Below are positions 51,040 through 60,501 of a stretch of 64,000 nt of DNA, piece by piece. A program made the translations under genes and the position numbers. Under the pieces are notes generated by a model that did no database searches, was not told the origin of the DNA, and was given only the letters and a program-made list of their open reading frames with translations. The stretch is taken from the NCBI GenBank assembly GCA_035622175.1, contig DASPVV010000143.1:31381-95380 (forward strand), in the 5' to 3' direction. Each line of letters begins with the position of its first letter. Position 1 is the first letter of the stretch. Origin of the DNA: JAFAGX01 sp035622175 (GTDB lineage Bacteria; Acidobacteriota; Terriglobia; Terriglobales; Acidobacteriaceae).

Positions 51040-53625
51040 ATGCCAGATATCAATAAACCATTGGACCGGGTTGAGATTACCAAGCGCGTGGACCGCGCCG
51101 AGAAGCTTCTGCAGAAGGGCAAGACGGCAGAAGCGCTCGATGAGTACCTGCAGGTCTTGGCAGCAGATCCGGCCAATGACACCATCACCCAGATGGCAGC
51201 CGACCTTAGCCTTTCCCTGCAGCGGATTCCGCAAGCGGTCAAGCTCTTGGGCGGGATGTTCGAGCGCCAGGTGCAAGCCGGGGATGCGACCCGGGCGAGC
51301 CTGACTTACAAGAAGTTGGCTCGTTTTGCGGATCCGACCTGGGAACAAAAGCTCCGCTTTGGCGGACTGCTGGAGAATACAAACCGCAAGCTGGCGATCG
51401 AGACCTACGAACACGCGTTCCAGGAACTGACCAAACAGGGTCGCAAACAAGAGTCGCTGGCGGTTTTGCAGCGAATCCTGCGCTTGGACGCGGGTGAGAA
51501 GAATCTGCTTCGGCTGGGAGAACTTTCCTCCGAAGTCGGCGATGGCAAGACGGCCGCCGCTGCCTTCCTGAGGCTCGGCGAGCTGACCAAGGTTAGCGGT
51601 GGCAACTCCGCGCCTTGGATCGAGCGGGCATACGCCCAGGATCCTTCCGACCCGCAGATCGCTTTGGCCTACGGCAAGGGCCTGCTCGAACAAGGGCAGG
51701 CGGACGCGGCCATTCAAGCCATGGAATCCCAAGTCAACGCTGGCTCGGTCTCCGAGGAAATGCGCCAGACCTACGCCCAGGCACTGTTGGCCGCCAACCG
51801 CCTGAGTGATGCGGAGGCGGTGGTGTGGCAGCTGTTCAAAGACCAACCTGCCCGTTCCCACGACATCGCCAAATTGATTGGACTCTATCTGGATGCCGGA
51901 CAGGAGCAGGCCGCCGTGGCGCTTTCGAGAAAGTTTGCGGCGCACCAACAACGCCGAGGCGATCGGCGCGGCTTCCTGTCGATGATGCAAGAGATCATCG
52001 TGACCCACGCGCCTTCGGCGGTCATGCTGGAATTCATGTGCGAGCTCTTCAATGCCGCCAATCGCGAGACCGACTACTGCCACACCCTGCTGAAGCTTTT
52101 CGATCTGCATTGCAGTACGGGGAACTATGACAAAGCCGCGGAGTTTTTGGATCGCGCCGCCGAAGTGGATGCCTATGAGCACGGACATCATAAACGGCTG
52201 CAAATGTTGCAGGGCAAGATCGACGATCGCCGCTACAACGCCATTGCCTCACGGCTTTCGGGTGCGCAGGGTTCGGCGACAGCTCCGGTCCGTTCCGGGG
52301 AAAACCTTTTGGGCGATGCAGCCCTGCAGGATTTAATGTTGCAAGCAGAGATCCTGGTGCAGTACGGAATGCGATCGAAGGCGCTCGAGCGATTGCAACG
52401 GATTCAGCAGCTCTTTCCTCACGAAGAGGATCGCAATCATGCCCTGCACCAACTCTACTTGAACGCCGGGCTGGTGCCGAAGTACCCGAGTGCCGAGCGA
52501 CCCGCGGAAAGCTCCATTCCCCGGGTTGCGCCCACCGCAGTTCCGGCTCCGCCGCCGCAGCCAGACCCTGCTTCCCAGTCGCCGGCCGATCTGAGCAGCT
52601 TTGCTCGGGTCGCCGAAATCACCCGTAAGATTTACCGGCAGAGCCACGCCGATACTGTCCTGGCGACGGCTGCGAGCGAAATCGGAGAGCAGTGGAAGGC
52701 CAGCCGATGCGTGGTCGCGATGCGCAAACCCGGCCTGCGTCCCACCAGCAGCAAGGAATATTGTGGTGAGGCAACCGCAGCGGCAGAAAGCGGAGCACTC
52801 GAGAAACTCATTGTGGCGGTTCACGACTTGACCATACAACGGGGTGGCACACTGGGCGTCGGCAATGTTCAGCTCGCGCCGGAACCTGAGATGCGCGATC
52901 TCCTGGTTCCTCTCGGCGTTGCCTCGTTGTTGGCGTTGTCCCTGGTGGACGGAAACGAACATGTGGGGATTCTCATCCTGACCCAAAGCACGCCCCTGGC
53001 CTGGAATTCGAACGAACTCTTGGTGCTGAAGACCATCTGTGATCAGATCGTCATTGCGCTGAACAATGCCGGTCTCCGCCGCTTGGTCAAGAGTCTCTCG
53101 GTCACCGATGAACGCTCGGGCTTGCTCAAGCGAGCATCGTACTTGGATCTGTTGATGGCGGAAACCCGGCGCAATATGCAGCAGGGCACGCCCCTGTCGG
53201 TTTTACTCATGCAGTTTGGAGATAAGACGTCCCTGATCAGGGAGCTGGGCGAGAGTGGCGTCGAGGCCCTGATGCAGGAAATCGGGCGGCTGTTCAGCGC
53301 CAATATCCGCCAGAACGACCTGGCGTTTCGTTACGAGGCCACTACCATCGCGATCGTTCTCGGTGAGACGGGGGAAAAGGATGGCCTCCTCGCTGCGGAA
53401 AAGCTGCAGCGGCTGACAGCGCAGGCAAAAGCGGCAGAGAGGAAAGAGGCCCTCCGCTTCAATGCTGGACTCGCGCAAGCTGTGATCCGGAACGAATACG
53501 ATCCGGTGGACATCGTGACGGAAGTCATCAATCGTGCCGAGCAGGCCTTGTCCGAGGCAGCTGCTCAAGGAACGAATAAGACGGTTGCTTTAGTTCCCGC
53601 GTTAGCCAACTCGGCGGTCGCTTAG
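51040..53625 (+). CDS. TPR-GAF protein with degenerate GGDEF domain
   Basis: The 861-residue soluble protein has an N-terminal half of tetratricopeptide-like helical repeats (about residues 5-480; VDRAEKLLQKGKTAEALDEY at the start). A Pro-rich linker follows (near 495-515), then a GAF domain (about 517-680). The C-terminal domain is diguanylate-cyclase-like (about 687-850; VTDERSGLLKRASYLDLLMA). The GGDEF signature is gone: the place reads FRYEATTIAIVLG. It therefore cannot make c-di-GMP and probably serves as a sensor or scaffold. Confidence 0.85.
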   Translation: MPDINKPLDRVEITKRVDRAEKLLQKGKTAEALDEYLQVLAADPANDTITQMAADLSLSLQRIPQAVKLLGGMFERQVQAGDATRASLTYKKLARFADPTWEQKLRFGGLLENTNRKLAIETYEHAFQELTKQGRKQESLAVLQRILRLDAGEKNLLRLGELSSEVGDGKTAAAAFLRLGELTKVSGGNSAPWIERAYAQDPSDPQIALAYGKGLLEQGQADAAIQAMESQVNAGSVSEEMRQTYAQALLAANRLSDAEAVVWQLFKDQPARSHDIAKLIGLYLDAGQEQAAVALSRKFAAHQQRRGDRRGFLSMMQEIIVTHAPSAVMLEFMCELFNAANRETDYCHTLLKLFDLHCSTGNYDKAAEFLDRAAEVDAYEHGHHKRLQMLQGKIDDRRYNAIASRLSGAQGSATAPVRSGENLLGDAALQDLMLQAEILVQYGMRSKALERLQRIQQLFPHEEDRNHALHQLYLNAGLVPKYPSAERPAESSIPRVAPTAVPAPPPQPDPASQSPADLSSFARVAEITRKIYRQSHADTVLATAASEIGEQWKASRCVVAMRKPGLRPTSSKEYCGEATAAAESGALEKLIVAVHDLTIQRGGTLGVGNVQLAPEPEMRDLLVPLGVASLLALSLVDGNEHVGILILTQSTPLAWNSNELLVLKTICDQIVIALNNAGLRRLVKSLSVTDERSGLLKRASYLDLLMAETRRNMQQGTPLSVLLMQFGDKTSLIRELGESGVEALMQEIGRLFSANIRQNDLAFRYEATTIAIVLGETGEKDGLLAAEKLQRLTAQAKAAERKEALRFNAGLAQAVIRNEYDPVDIVTEVINRAEQALSEAAAQGTNKTVALVPALANSAVA

Positions 53626-53754
53626 GCCGGAGAAATCCCGAGAACGGGCAGGGCCCGAACCAAGCTTCGACCACTTCGCAAGCCATTCTCCTCTTGCTTC
53701 CCGGACATTCACCGCAACTGCTTCCCCCCTGGCGAGTTTCTCGACTCCCCTTGG

Positions 53755-53783
53755 TTGCTGCTGGCAAGCCACGCTGTTACACT
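53755..53783 (+). promoter_or_regulatory. Possible sigma70-type promoter for the hydroxyacyl-CoA dehydrogenase gene
   Basis: TTGCTG (53755-53760) and TACACT (53778-53783) are separated by 17 bases. The resulting leader would be about 255 bases and would include the hairpin at 53893-53929. Confidence 0.4.
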
Positions 53784-53892
53784 GAAAAGTCCTCGCTGAC
53801 TGCTCGCAAGAGTTCTGATTCCAAGCACTTGCGGTGAGGTGATGCGGGAACCGCCTGGCCTGGAGCACACTTGCCGGATGAGGACTGGAAAC

Positions 53893-53929
53893 GCCGGCGG
53901 CATCCTAGACGGCGTCCGCCGTCGCCGGC
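53893..53929 (+). other. Nested stem-loop in the leader of the hydroxyacyl-CoA dehydrogenase gene
   Basis: GCCGGCG (53893-53899) pairs with CGCCGGC (53923-53929). Inside it GACGGCG (53908-53914) pairs with CGCCGTC (53917-53923), so the two stems share one base and may compete. There is no U-tract, so it is not a simple terminator. Confidence 0.5.
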
Positions 53930-54045
53930 CTCCACAGGCGGCCGCGTGAGCTCCAGATTCCTCGTGCCTTCGATCCATCTGGCAATGGGCTTGCCGGGCC
54001 GGGAAGTCGGATGAGCGCAAACATTGTCTCGAGGGCGGGTGCCTG

Positions 54046-54924
54046 ATGGAAATCAACAAAGTGGGTGTTCTCGGTTGCGGCCTCATGGGCTCCGGTATTG
54101 CCCAAGTCGCTGCGACCGCCGGATTCGATGTGACCGTGTTCGAGGTGGAGCAGAAGTTCCTCGACAAAGGCTTCGCCGGAATTGAAAAGTCGCTCGCCAA
54201 GTTGGCGGAGAAGGGCTCGCTCAAGGACGCCCCAGGGGCGATTCGCGCCCGGCTGAAGGGAAGCACCAGCCAGCAAGAGTTAGCCCACTGCGACATCATC
54301 ATTGAAGCCATCATCGAGAACGTCGCTGAGAAGCGGAAAATCTATGCTGCGCTGGACACGATCGTGAAGAGAGAGGCCATCTTTGCCTCAAACACCTCCT
54401 CGATCTCGATTACCGAGCTCATGACTTCGACCCGGCGCCCGGATCGTTTTATCGGCCTGCACTTCTTCAACCCCGTGCCGCTGATGAAGCTGGTCGAAGT
54501 CGTGCGCACGATTGCGACCGCTGAACCGGTTTATGAGGTGGCGTATGAATTTGCCGTGAGGCTGGGCAAAGTTCCTGTTCGTACCAGCGACAAAACCGGT
54601 TTCATCGTGAATCGACTGCTCGTGCCCTATCTGCTCGACGCCATCCGCGCCTACGAAGAGGGTGTTGGCTCGATCGAAGATATCGATAATGCCATGAAGC
54701 TGGGCTGCGGCTATCCCATGGGACCGTTTACTTTGCTCGATTTCGTGGGTCTGGAGACCACCTATTACATTACGCACGTGATGTACGACGAATTCAAACA
54801 GAGTCGGTTTGCTTCTCCTCCCCTCCTCAAGCGGTTAGTGATGGCGGGCTGGTATGGGCGTAAGACTGGCAAAGGCTTCTACGATTATTCCGACCCAAAT
54901 CACCCCAAGCCGAATCGGCTGTGA
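54046..54924 (+). CDS. 3-hydroxyacyl-CoA (3-hydroxybutyryl-CoA) dehydrogenase
   Basis: The 292-residue protein starts INKVGVLGCGLMGSGIAQVA, the NAD loop, and has IIEAIIENVAEKRKIYAALD, FASNTSSISITEL, GLHFFNPVPLMKLVEVV with the catalytic His, and DKTGFIVNRLLVPYLLDAI. It oxidises 3-hydroxyacyl-CoA to 3-ketoacyl-CoA (PaaH/Hbd type). An enoyl-CoA hydratase follows 88 bases on, so the two give consecutive beta-oxidation steps. Confidence 0.95.
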   Translation: MEINKVGVLGCGLMGSGIAQVAATAGFDVTVFEVEQKFLDKGFAGIEKSLAKLAEKGSLKDAPGAIRARLKGSTSQQELAHCDIIIEAIIENVAEKRKIYAALDTIVKREAIFASNTSSISITELMTSTRRPDRFIGLHFFNPVPLMKLVEVVRTIATAEPVYEVAYEFAVRLGKVPVRTSDKTGFIVNRLLVPYLLDAIRAYEEGVGSIEDIDNAMKLGCGYPMGPFTLLDFVGLETTYYITHVMYDEFKQSRFASPPLLKRLVMAGWYGRKTGKGFYDYSDPNHPKPNRL

Positions 54925-55012
54925 GGATCGAGGGGACCGACGCTGGCCGGTAGTACCGAGTCCCGCCATGCGGCTTTAGGCAGGGCCGGAAGCGTTTAAC
55001 CAGGAAACATTC

Positions 55013-55795
55013 ATGAGCTTCGAGAATCTTCTTTTCGAAACGAAAAACGCGATCGCCTACGTCACGATCAACCGACCAAAGGTGTTGAACGCGCTGAACA
55101 TGGCCACCATGGAGGAGTTACGGGTTGCCTTTCATGCCGTTCGGCATGACCCGAGCATCCGTGCCGTCCTCCTGACCGGCGCCGGCGAGAAGGCTTTCGT
55201 GGCCGGCGCGGACATCGGTGAGTTGGCGAAGCAGGACCCGGTGAGCGCCAAAGAATACACTCTGCGCGGGCAGAATGTGCTGAACCTGATTGAGAATCTG
55301 GGCAAGCCGGTGCTCGCCTGCATCAACGGATTCGCTCTCGGTGGGGGGTGCGAAATGGCTATGGCTGCTACCCTACGGCTGGCGAGTGAAAACGCCAAGT
55401 TCGGCCAGCCCGAGGTCAAGCTGGGCATCATTCCCGGATACGGTGGCAGCCAACGGCTGCCTCGACTCGTGGGCAAGGGCATAGCCCTGCAGTTGCTTCT
55501 CTCGGGCGAAATGATCACCGCGCAAGAGGCGTACCGGATTGGGCTGGTAAATGAAGTGGTTCCCTTTGCCGAACTCATCCCCCGCGCCGAGGCGATCGCT
55601 CGCCAAATCATCGCCAACGCGCCCTTGGCCGTGCAGTACATCCTGGAAGCAGTGAACCGGGGAATGGAGACGCCCTTGGCGGAAGGGCTATACCTCGAAG
55701 CGGTTCTGTTCAGTGTCGCCTGTGCGAGCGAGGACAAGAACGAAGGCACGAGGGCCTTTCTCGAGAAGCGTCCACCCCAGTTCAAAGGCAGGTAG
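55013..55795 (+). CDS. Enoyl-CoA hydratase (crotonase family)
   Basis: The 260-residue protein has AYVTINRPKVLNALNMATME, AFVAGADIGELAKQDP (oxyanion hole), CINGFALGGGCEMAMAATLR and the catalytic Glu pair in FGQPEVKLGIIPGYGGSQRL. Both catalytic Glu positions of typical hydratases appear present. It hydrates 2-enoyl-CoA. It precedes the lumazine-synthase fusion by 49 bases. Confidence 0.94.
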   Translation: MSFENLLFETKNAIAYVTINRPKVLNALNMATMEELRVAFHAVRHDPSIRAVLLTGAGEKAFVAGADIGELAKQDPVSAKEYTLRGQNVLNLIENLGKPVLACINGFALGGGCEMAMAATLRLASENAKFGQPEVKLGIIPGYGGSQRLPRLVGKGIALQLLLSGEMITAQEAYRIGLVNEVVPFAELIPRAEAIARQIIANAPLAVQYILEAVNRGMETPLAEGLYLEAVLFSVACASEDKNEGTRAFLEKRPPQFKGR

Positions 55796-55844
55796 GCCCG
55801 CTCAGGTTTTTCGCGGGTCTCGAGGATTCCGCTATGAAGGTTTC

Positions 55845-56903
55845 ATGGAGGGTTTTGCCACCGCCAAGGATCGGTTGCTCGCGGCAGGCAACGTATCGGT
55901 TCTGCGCTCAGCCCGGAGGGATCGTGGATTGGGCATGCTGAAGTCGGTCCATCTCGGTTCCTATCCTCTCCTACCGGAACAGTATCAGGTCGTCACGAGC
56001 TTCTTCCGTGCGATCGGGTTCGATTTGGCCCGCCAGGCTCGCGACACGATCCTTCTGGCACCCCAGGGTGCTCTGACGGTCCGGGAGTCACGCCCGAAGG
56101 AAACCGGACCCGCCTCAGGTGGCCGAGACAGAGTTGCCTTGCATATTGCCGTCGATGTCTCGAATCCTGAGGTGATTCGCGATATCGCCGAACGGATGAA
56201 GCTGGCGGTACACAGCGGGAATTCCCGAAGCGGGGGCAGGGCGAGTTTTTCCATCGAGCTTCCGGGCAAGCTTTGGGTCGACGTACGCGAGACAAGCGAT
56301 GAGCCCGTCGCCGAGCAGGGAACCTTCCAAGCCCAGGGCAAGCGCTTTGCCATTGTGGTCAGCCGGTTCAATGCCTTCATCACGGAACGGTTGTTATCCG
56401 GCGCGCAGGATGCTCTGTGCCGCTCGGGAGCGGGCAAGAACAATATTACGGTCGTTCGCGTCCCCGGGGCTTTCGAAATCCCGGCGGCGGCGCGTGCCCT
56501 CGCCGCCAGCGGGCACCATGACGCCGTCATCTGCCTCGGCTGCTTGCTACGCGGCGATACGGTTCATTATGACGTGATCGCCAGCGAAGTCACCCGCGGC
56601 ATCGGGCAATCGGCGCAGGAGACCGGCGTTCCACATGCATTCGGCGTTCTCACCTGCGACAGCCTCGAACAAGCCATCGATCGTGCCGGCCTGAAGATGG
56701 GCAACAAAGGTTTCGAAGCAGCGCTCGCCGCCATCGAAATGGCGAATTTAACCCAAGCGGTTGGCATGCGAGGGTCTGCTTCCCCGGGCAGGGGAAAGGC
56801 CATCCACTCGAAGCCGGCGCCTTTCGGCGAGAAACGCGGCCGGGCCCGCCGGATCGCAGGAAGGGAACCGACAGCTTCCCACCGTTCTCGGCGCAAAGCA
56901 TGA
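55845..56903 (+). CDS. ribH: Lumazine synthase fused to an N-terminal VOC-like domain
   Basis: The 352-residue protein (ATG 55845 after GAAGG; ATG 55935 is an alternative) has two parts. From about residue 165 it is a complete 6,7-dimethyl-8-ribityllumazine synthase: FAIVVSRFNAFITERLLSGA, VRVPGAFEIPAAARALA, GCLLRGDTVHYDVIASE (active-site His) and GVLTCDSLEQAIDRAG with GNKGFEAALAAIEM. Residues 30-155 (MLKSVHLGSYPLLPEQYQVV and FRAIGFDLARQARDTILLAP) resemble a VOC/glyoxalase-like domain. Ordinary RibH has about 155 residues, so this is an unusual fusion, with an added basic tail (KAIHSKPAPFGEKRGRARR). nusB follows, a common ribH partner. Confidence 0.9.
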   Translation: MEGFATAKDRLLAAGNVSVLRSARRDRGLGMLKSVHLGSYPLLPEQYQVVTSFFRAIGFDLARQARDTILLAPQGALTVRESRPKETGPASGGRDRVALHIAVDVSNPEVIRDIAERMKLAVHSGNSRSGGRASFSIELPGKLWVDVRETSDEPVAEQGTFQAQGKRFAIVVSRFNAFITERLLSGAQDALCRSGAGKNNITVVRVPGAFEIPAAARALAASGHHDAVICLGCLLRGDTVHYDVIASEVTRGIGQSAQETGVPHAFGVLTCDSLEQAIDRAGLKMGNKGFEAALAAIEMANLTQAVGMRGSASPGRGKAIHSKPAPFGEKRGRARRIAGREPTASHRSRRKA

Positions 56904-57002
56904 TTTCTCGCCTATCCTCGCGTGTCTGTTCCGGTAAACTTAAACTCGAGCCAGAGTTCCGCCGGTTGGGGCAACGCATCACCGACGACGTGAGACAAGG
57001 CC

Positions 57003-57428
57003 ATGGGTACGCGCCGTAAATCCCGCGAACTGGTTCTGCAGATGTTGTTCCAAGCTGACATGGGCCGCCAAACCCCCGAACAGGTGGGGCGTACCTTCTG
57101 GAACGGGCACCATTCCTTGGAAAAGGATGTGCGAGAGTTCGCGGAAGACCTCTTTCAGGTGGCTACCGACCGCAGTGTGGAAATTGATCACTTAATTGCG
57201 ACCCATACCGAGCACTGGCGGATGGACCGAATGGCGGCGGTCGATCGCAACCTCCTGCGCGCCGCCGTGGCCGAGTTACTGGGCTTTCCCGCCACGCCTC
57301 GCGCCGTCGTGATCAACGAGGCGCTCGAAATTGCCCGCAAGTTCTCCACTCCGGAGTCCGTGCAGTTCATCAATGGGGTGCTCGACAGCGTGGGTCGTGA
57401 GCTGGCGGACAAGGCGGTCGGTTCCTAG
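57003..57428 (+). CDS. nusB: Transcription antitermination factor NusB
   Basis: The 141-residue protein has RKSRELVLQMLFQADMGRQT, WRMDRMAAVDRNLLRAAVAE, TPRAVVINEALEIARKFST and SVQFINGVLDSVGRELA, the standard NusB motifs. With NusE it binds boxA during rRNA transcription. The ribH-nusB order is common. The next gene runs convergently. Confidence 0.95.
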   Translation: MGTRRKSRELVLQMLFQADMGRQTPEQVGRTFWNGHHSLEKDVREFAEDLFQVATDRSVEIDHLIATHTEHWRMDRMAAVDRNLLRAAVAELLGFPATPRAVVINEALEIARKFSTPESVQFINGVLDSVGRELADKAVGS

Positions 57429-57520
57429 GCGTCGGTGGTTGGCGATGCGCCTGATCTCCAGCCAGCAATTTTCCCCGACTCTCTTCCGCAGAAGGCTCGC
57501 TGCCGACGATCCCGAACCCC

Positions 57521-59746
57521 TTATGGCTTCACCGCCACCAGATTGGGATTGCAGGTGATCCCGGTGTACGGTCTGCCGGCCGGATTCTGACAAAGCCCAA
57601 GCGGGAATTGCGCTTGCCCCACATCGGCGCCGCTCGAGGTGTTAATGGCGTGTACCCTTCCATCGCTCGCCCCGACGAAGAGCAGAGTGGCATCCGGCGA
57701 GAGCGAGGCCAGAAGGGGAAGCGCGTTTCCCGCCAGCGGGAGGGTAGAGGAAGTTTGGCCCTCAATCGCGGCCTCTAAGACGGCATTCAGATCGGGGGAA
57801 ATCATGTAAGCCGTGGAGCCGGTCTGAGAAACAATCAACTGCGAGGCGGTAAAGCTCCCAAAGCCGAGATTAAACGAGGAGGAAGTGTTGCTCACCGCGG
57901 GTGTGCAGCCCGTTGGCGTGGTGCTCGCCGTGATCACTTCGAGATTGGGCGGAGCGAGCGCTAACATCTGCGTCGCATTCGGTAGGGGACGGATGAACGT
58001 GGGAACCGTCGATATCGGAACCGTGCCGGCTTCTCCGTTATCGCAGGTCCTCAGCACCAAGACCCCAGCGGGGACGCCCCCCGCCAGGTAGGCAAACGCG
58101 CCCTCGGCAAAAAACGCCACATCGCTGGCCGGAGAGGGCAGTGGAATCGTTTCGAAGGGGTCCACTTTCGAATAAACGTAAAGCGTGCTTCCGGCCAGGA
58201 TATAGGCCTTCAGGCTATCCGGCGAAAAGCTGGCGGCGGTGGCTCCGGCGATCTCGTACGATAGGCTGGTCGCGCTCGCGGTGTCGAACACGTAGAGCTC
58301 ATTGGGAACATCGGCGGTGTCAGAAACAATAACTTTGCTGCCATCCGGCGACACGGCAAGCACTTTGCCGGGGGTGGAAGGGAACTGAGTGATGCTGTTC
58401 GAACTGCTGTCCAAAACCATCAACCCTTGGCTGCCAAACAGTCCGGAATCGGTGCCGAGATACGCTTTCGTCCCCTGCCCGTTAAAGACCAGCGAGTTCG
58501 GCGTGACCGGCAAGCTGATCGACGTCCCCACCGCGCTGGCAGGTTCGGTGATGGGTACGACCGTGCTGACGCAATTGTCGTTTGTCCCACACCCGGTGCT
58601 GCTGGCGTAAACGGTCTTAGAGCTGGTGGTCGTCGTCGTCGGCGTCGACGACGAGGAAGAGGACGAAGACGAGGACGAGGAAGGATCCGTTACGAACTCG
58701 ATGGCATTCTCCGGGTAGATCGCCAGGGAGGGCACAAATCCCGTGTTGCAGGTCGGCGGTGTGCAGGAAGCAATGATGGTCGCGGCCCCGCCCGACGATC
58801 CGCTGGCCGCACCGCTGCTTGTCACCGTGACCGATGCGGGTTGGGAGCTACTCCAGGTCAGCCCGACTGAAGTCGGCAATCCCGGTGACAAGATCACGTT
58901 ACCCAAACTGTCGGTAACCGTAGCTTCGATCGTTCTCGAACTGGAGGTCGCGCCCGTTACTTGAAGCGCGATGGACTGGACGGGGCAGGTGGTAAAAGTG
59001 ATGGGAACGCTGTCGGCGGTGCCGACCGAGGCAAACACCGGGGTCGTCCCCGGAGTTTGTGCCGTCGCTACCACTTGGTTGAGAGAGATGCCATTCACCA
59101 GGTTCGCCAGGGTGCTGACGGTGTTGCTGAGCGTAACCACCATCAGATTGCTGGCCTGCCAAGTAAATTGGCCGACGGTGGGAGTGATGTCGTTGCCTTG
59201 GTTGTAAGCGTGGGCCTCGTAGACGGTGTTTTGGACCGTATTCTGCTCGAGGAGAGACTGACAAGGATTGCGAGGTATCGTGCAGGGCGTGGCAGGGTAT
59301 AAAACAGCGCAAAGATCAACCAGCGCAATGTGATCGATGTGCTGGTGCACGTAAACGGTCGTCGGCGGGCTTACCACTCCTTGTGCGACTGCCGTCACCT
59401 GTGCCACTCCGACCGTCCCGGGCGTACACAACGTGGGGCTGGTTAGGGAATTCCAGCTGCCCGCACATGCCAGACCACTGGCAGCCACACTCACCACGGA
59501 TGGATTGGTGGACTCGAACGAGACAGGTTCGTTGATCGTAGTCTTCGTGGCACTCTCCACGGTCGTGATGAAGCTCTCGGTGGTGCCGATTTCGAGAGAA
59601 ACCGATGGTGTCGGTGCGATGGCGATGCTTGCGGGAACGGGAAAGCTCGTGGTCTTAACCGCCTTACTATTGCCACATCCGACCAGCAGAGCTAAGAGAA
59701 CAAAACCCGCCAAGACCACAACCACGGAACCAGCACTTCGACCCAT
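57521..59746 (-). CDS. Large lipoprotein with Ig-like and beta-propeller repeats
   Basis: The 741-residue protein starts at ATG 59746 with GGGAGGA upstream (the frame opens at 59830). It has a leader with lipobox (AGFVLLALLVGC). The N-terminal half holds bacterial Ig-like repeats (IAIAPTPSVSLEIGTTESFI, then VAQVTAVAQGVVSPPTTVYV). A Ser/Thr run in the middle (SSSSSSSSSSTPTTTTTSSK) links to a C-terminal YncE-like beta-propeller (AVSPDGSKVIVSDTAD, then ASLSPDATLLFVGASDGRVH). It is likely anchored on the outer side of a membrane and its function is unknown. Such proteins are frequent in Acidobacteria. Confidence 0.82.
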   Translation of the reverse strand: MGRSAGSVVVVLAGFVLLALLVGCGNSKAVKTTSFPVPASIAIAPTPSVSLEIGTTESFITTVESATKTTINEPVSFESTNPSVVSVAASGLACAGSWNSLTSPTLCTPGTVGVAQVTAVAQGVVSPPTTVYVHQHIDHIALVDLCAVLYPATPCTIPRNPCQSLLEQNTVQNTVYEAHAYNQGNDITPTVGQFTWQASNLMVVTLSNTVSTLANLVNGISLNQVVATAQTPGTTPVFASVGTADSVPITFTTCPVQSIALQVTGATSSSRTIEATVTDSLGNVILSPGLPTSVGLTWSSSQPASVTVTSSGAASGSSGGAATIIASCTPPTCNTGFVPSLAIYPENAIEFVTDPSSSSSSSSSSSSTPTTTTTSSKTVYASSTGCGTNDNCVSTVVPITEPASAVGTSISLPVTPNSLVFNGQGTKAYLGTDSGLFGSQGLMVLDSSSNSITQFPSTPGKVLAVSPDGSKVIVSDTADVPNELYVFDTASATSLSYEIAGATAASFSPDSLKAYILAGSTLYVYSKVDPFETIPLPSPASDVAFFAEGAFAYLAGGVPAGVLVLRTCDNGEAGTVPISTVPTFIRPLPNATQMLALAPPNLEVITASTTPTGCTPAVSNTSSSFNLGFGSFTASQLIVSQTGSTAYMISPDLNAVLEAAIEGQTSSTLPLAGNALPLLASLSPDATLLFVGASDGRVHAINTSSGADVGQAQFPLGLCQNPAGRPYTGITCNPNLVAVKP

Positions 59747-60221
59747 GCATCCTCCCGGCCGGGGTGGTCCTCCACCAAGCCGCTGTTGGGAATCTCTCAG
59801 TGTAGAGGTAGAAATTCCTTTCAGCAACATCCCGGCCCGATCCGCTCGCGCCTGCCGATGATTTGCCTGGTGCGAGTCGGCCCATGGAGAAAAATCTTGG
59901 TAGTTGGAGGCTAGGATGGGTGCGATTGGATGCCAGCGCGCCCCATGCGAATCCGCGGTTCCTGCGGTAAGCCAACTGCCGCTGCCATCAGCTCAATCAT
60001 CCCGGCGTAGTTGTTCGGAACTGCTCAGGGCCGTGTATTTGGTGAAGGGAGAGTCCGGGCGGAGAATCCCTGGGAAATCCCTGCGAATTGGAAGGCGGGG
60101 CGCAAGGGGCGTTGCTGAACGCCACGCCTGTGCTGACGACAAGCCCGAGTGCAGGATCATGGGCGTAAAGCGATACTGCAATGGCTGTCGCAACCCATAG
60201 CATTTCAGCGGGACGCCCCGG

Positions 60222-60251
60222 TTGACGATTCGGGAGGCGAGTTGTTATAGT
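60222..60251 (+). promoter_or_regulatory. Sigma70-type promoter of the str operon
   Basis: TTGACG (60222-60227) and TATAGT (60246-60251) each match the consensus at five of six positions, with an 18-base spacer. It lies about 425 bases before the rpsL ATG. Confidence 0.65.
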
Positions 60252-60471
60252 AGTTTGGTTCCGCGAGTCAATCCGGGCTTACCTGTACGCGGTGGTTCTT
60301 TCGCTCTGGGGTTCGTCTAAGCGGGAGATTCCAAACAGAGCAGCTGAGCCACAAAGATATACCTCTTCGATTAGCCTCGAAGATATCCTCGCTGAAACGT
60401 GCCTGCGCGTGCTTCCTCCCGCGGGAAGGCTATGCAGGGCGATGCTGACGAAACGGAGTGCCTTCCTTCTA

Positions 60472-60501
60472 TCGGAGGCTTGGCGCCACCGTCGGAGGCT
60501 T
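60472..60501 (+). repeat. Direct repeat in the rpsL leader
   Basis: TCGGAGGCTT occurs at 60472-60481 and 60492-60501. The repeat may pair with other leader sequences to form an alternative structure; nothing more can be said. Confidence 0.4.

Larger units (their letters stand above)
53626..54045. other. Intergenic region with promoter-like and hairpin elements
   Basis: No gene is supported in these 420 bases. A promoter-like pair lies at 53755-53783 and a strong stem-loop at 53893-53929, both described separately. The remaining open frames are short and without domains. Confidence 0.5.

Noticed and set aside
59997..60203. Short - strand frame with a hydrophobic start
   Set aside because: It has 68 codons, no ribosome-binding site recognised, no family, and overlaps other equally weak frames.
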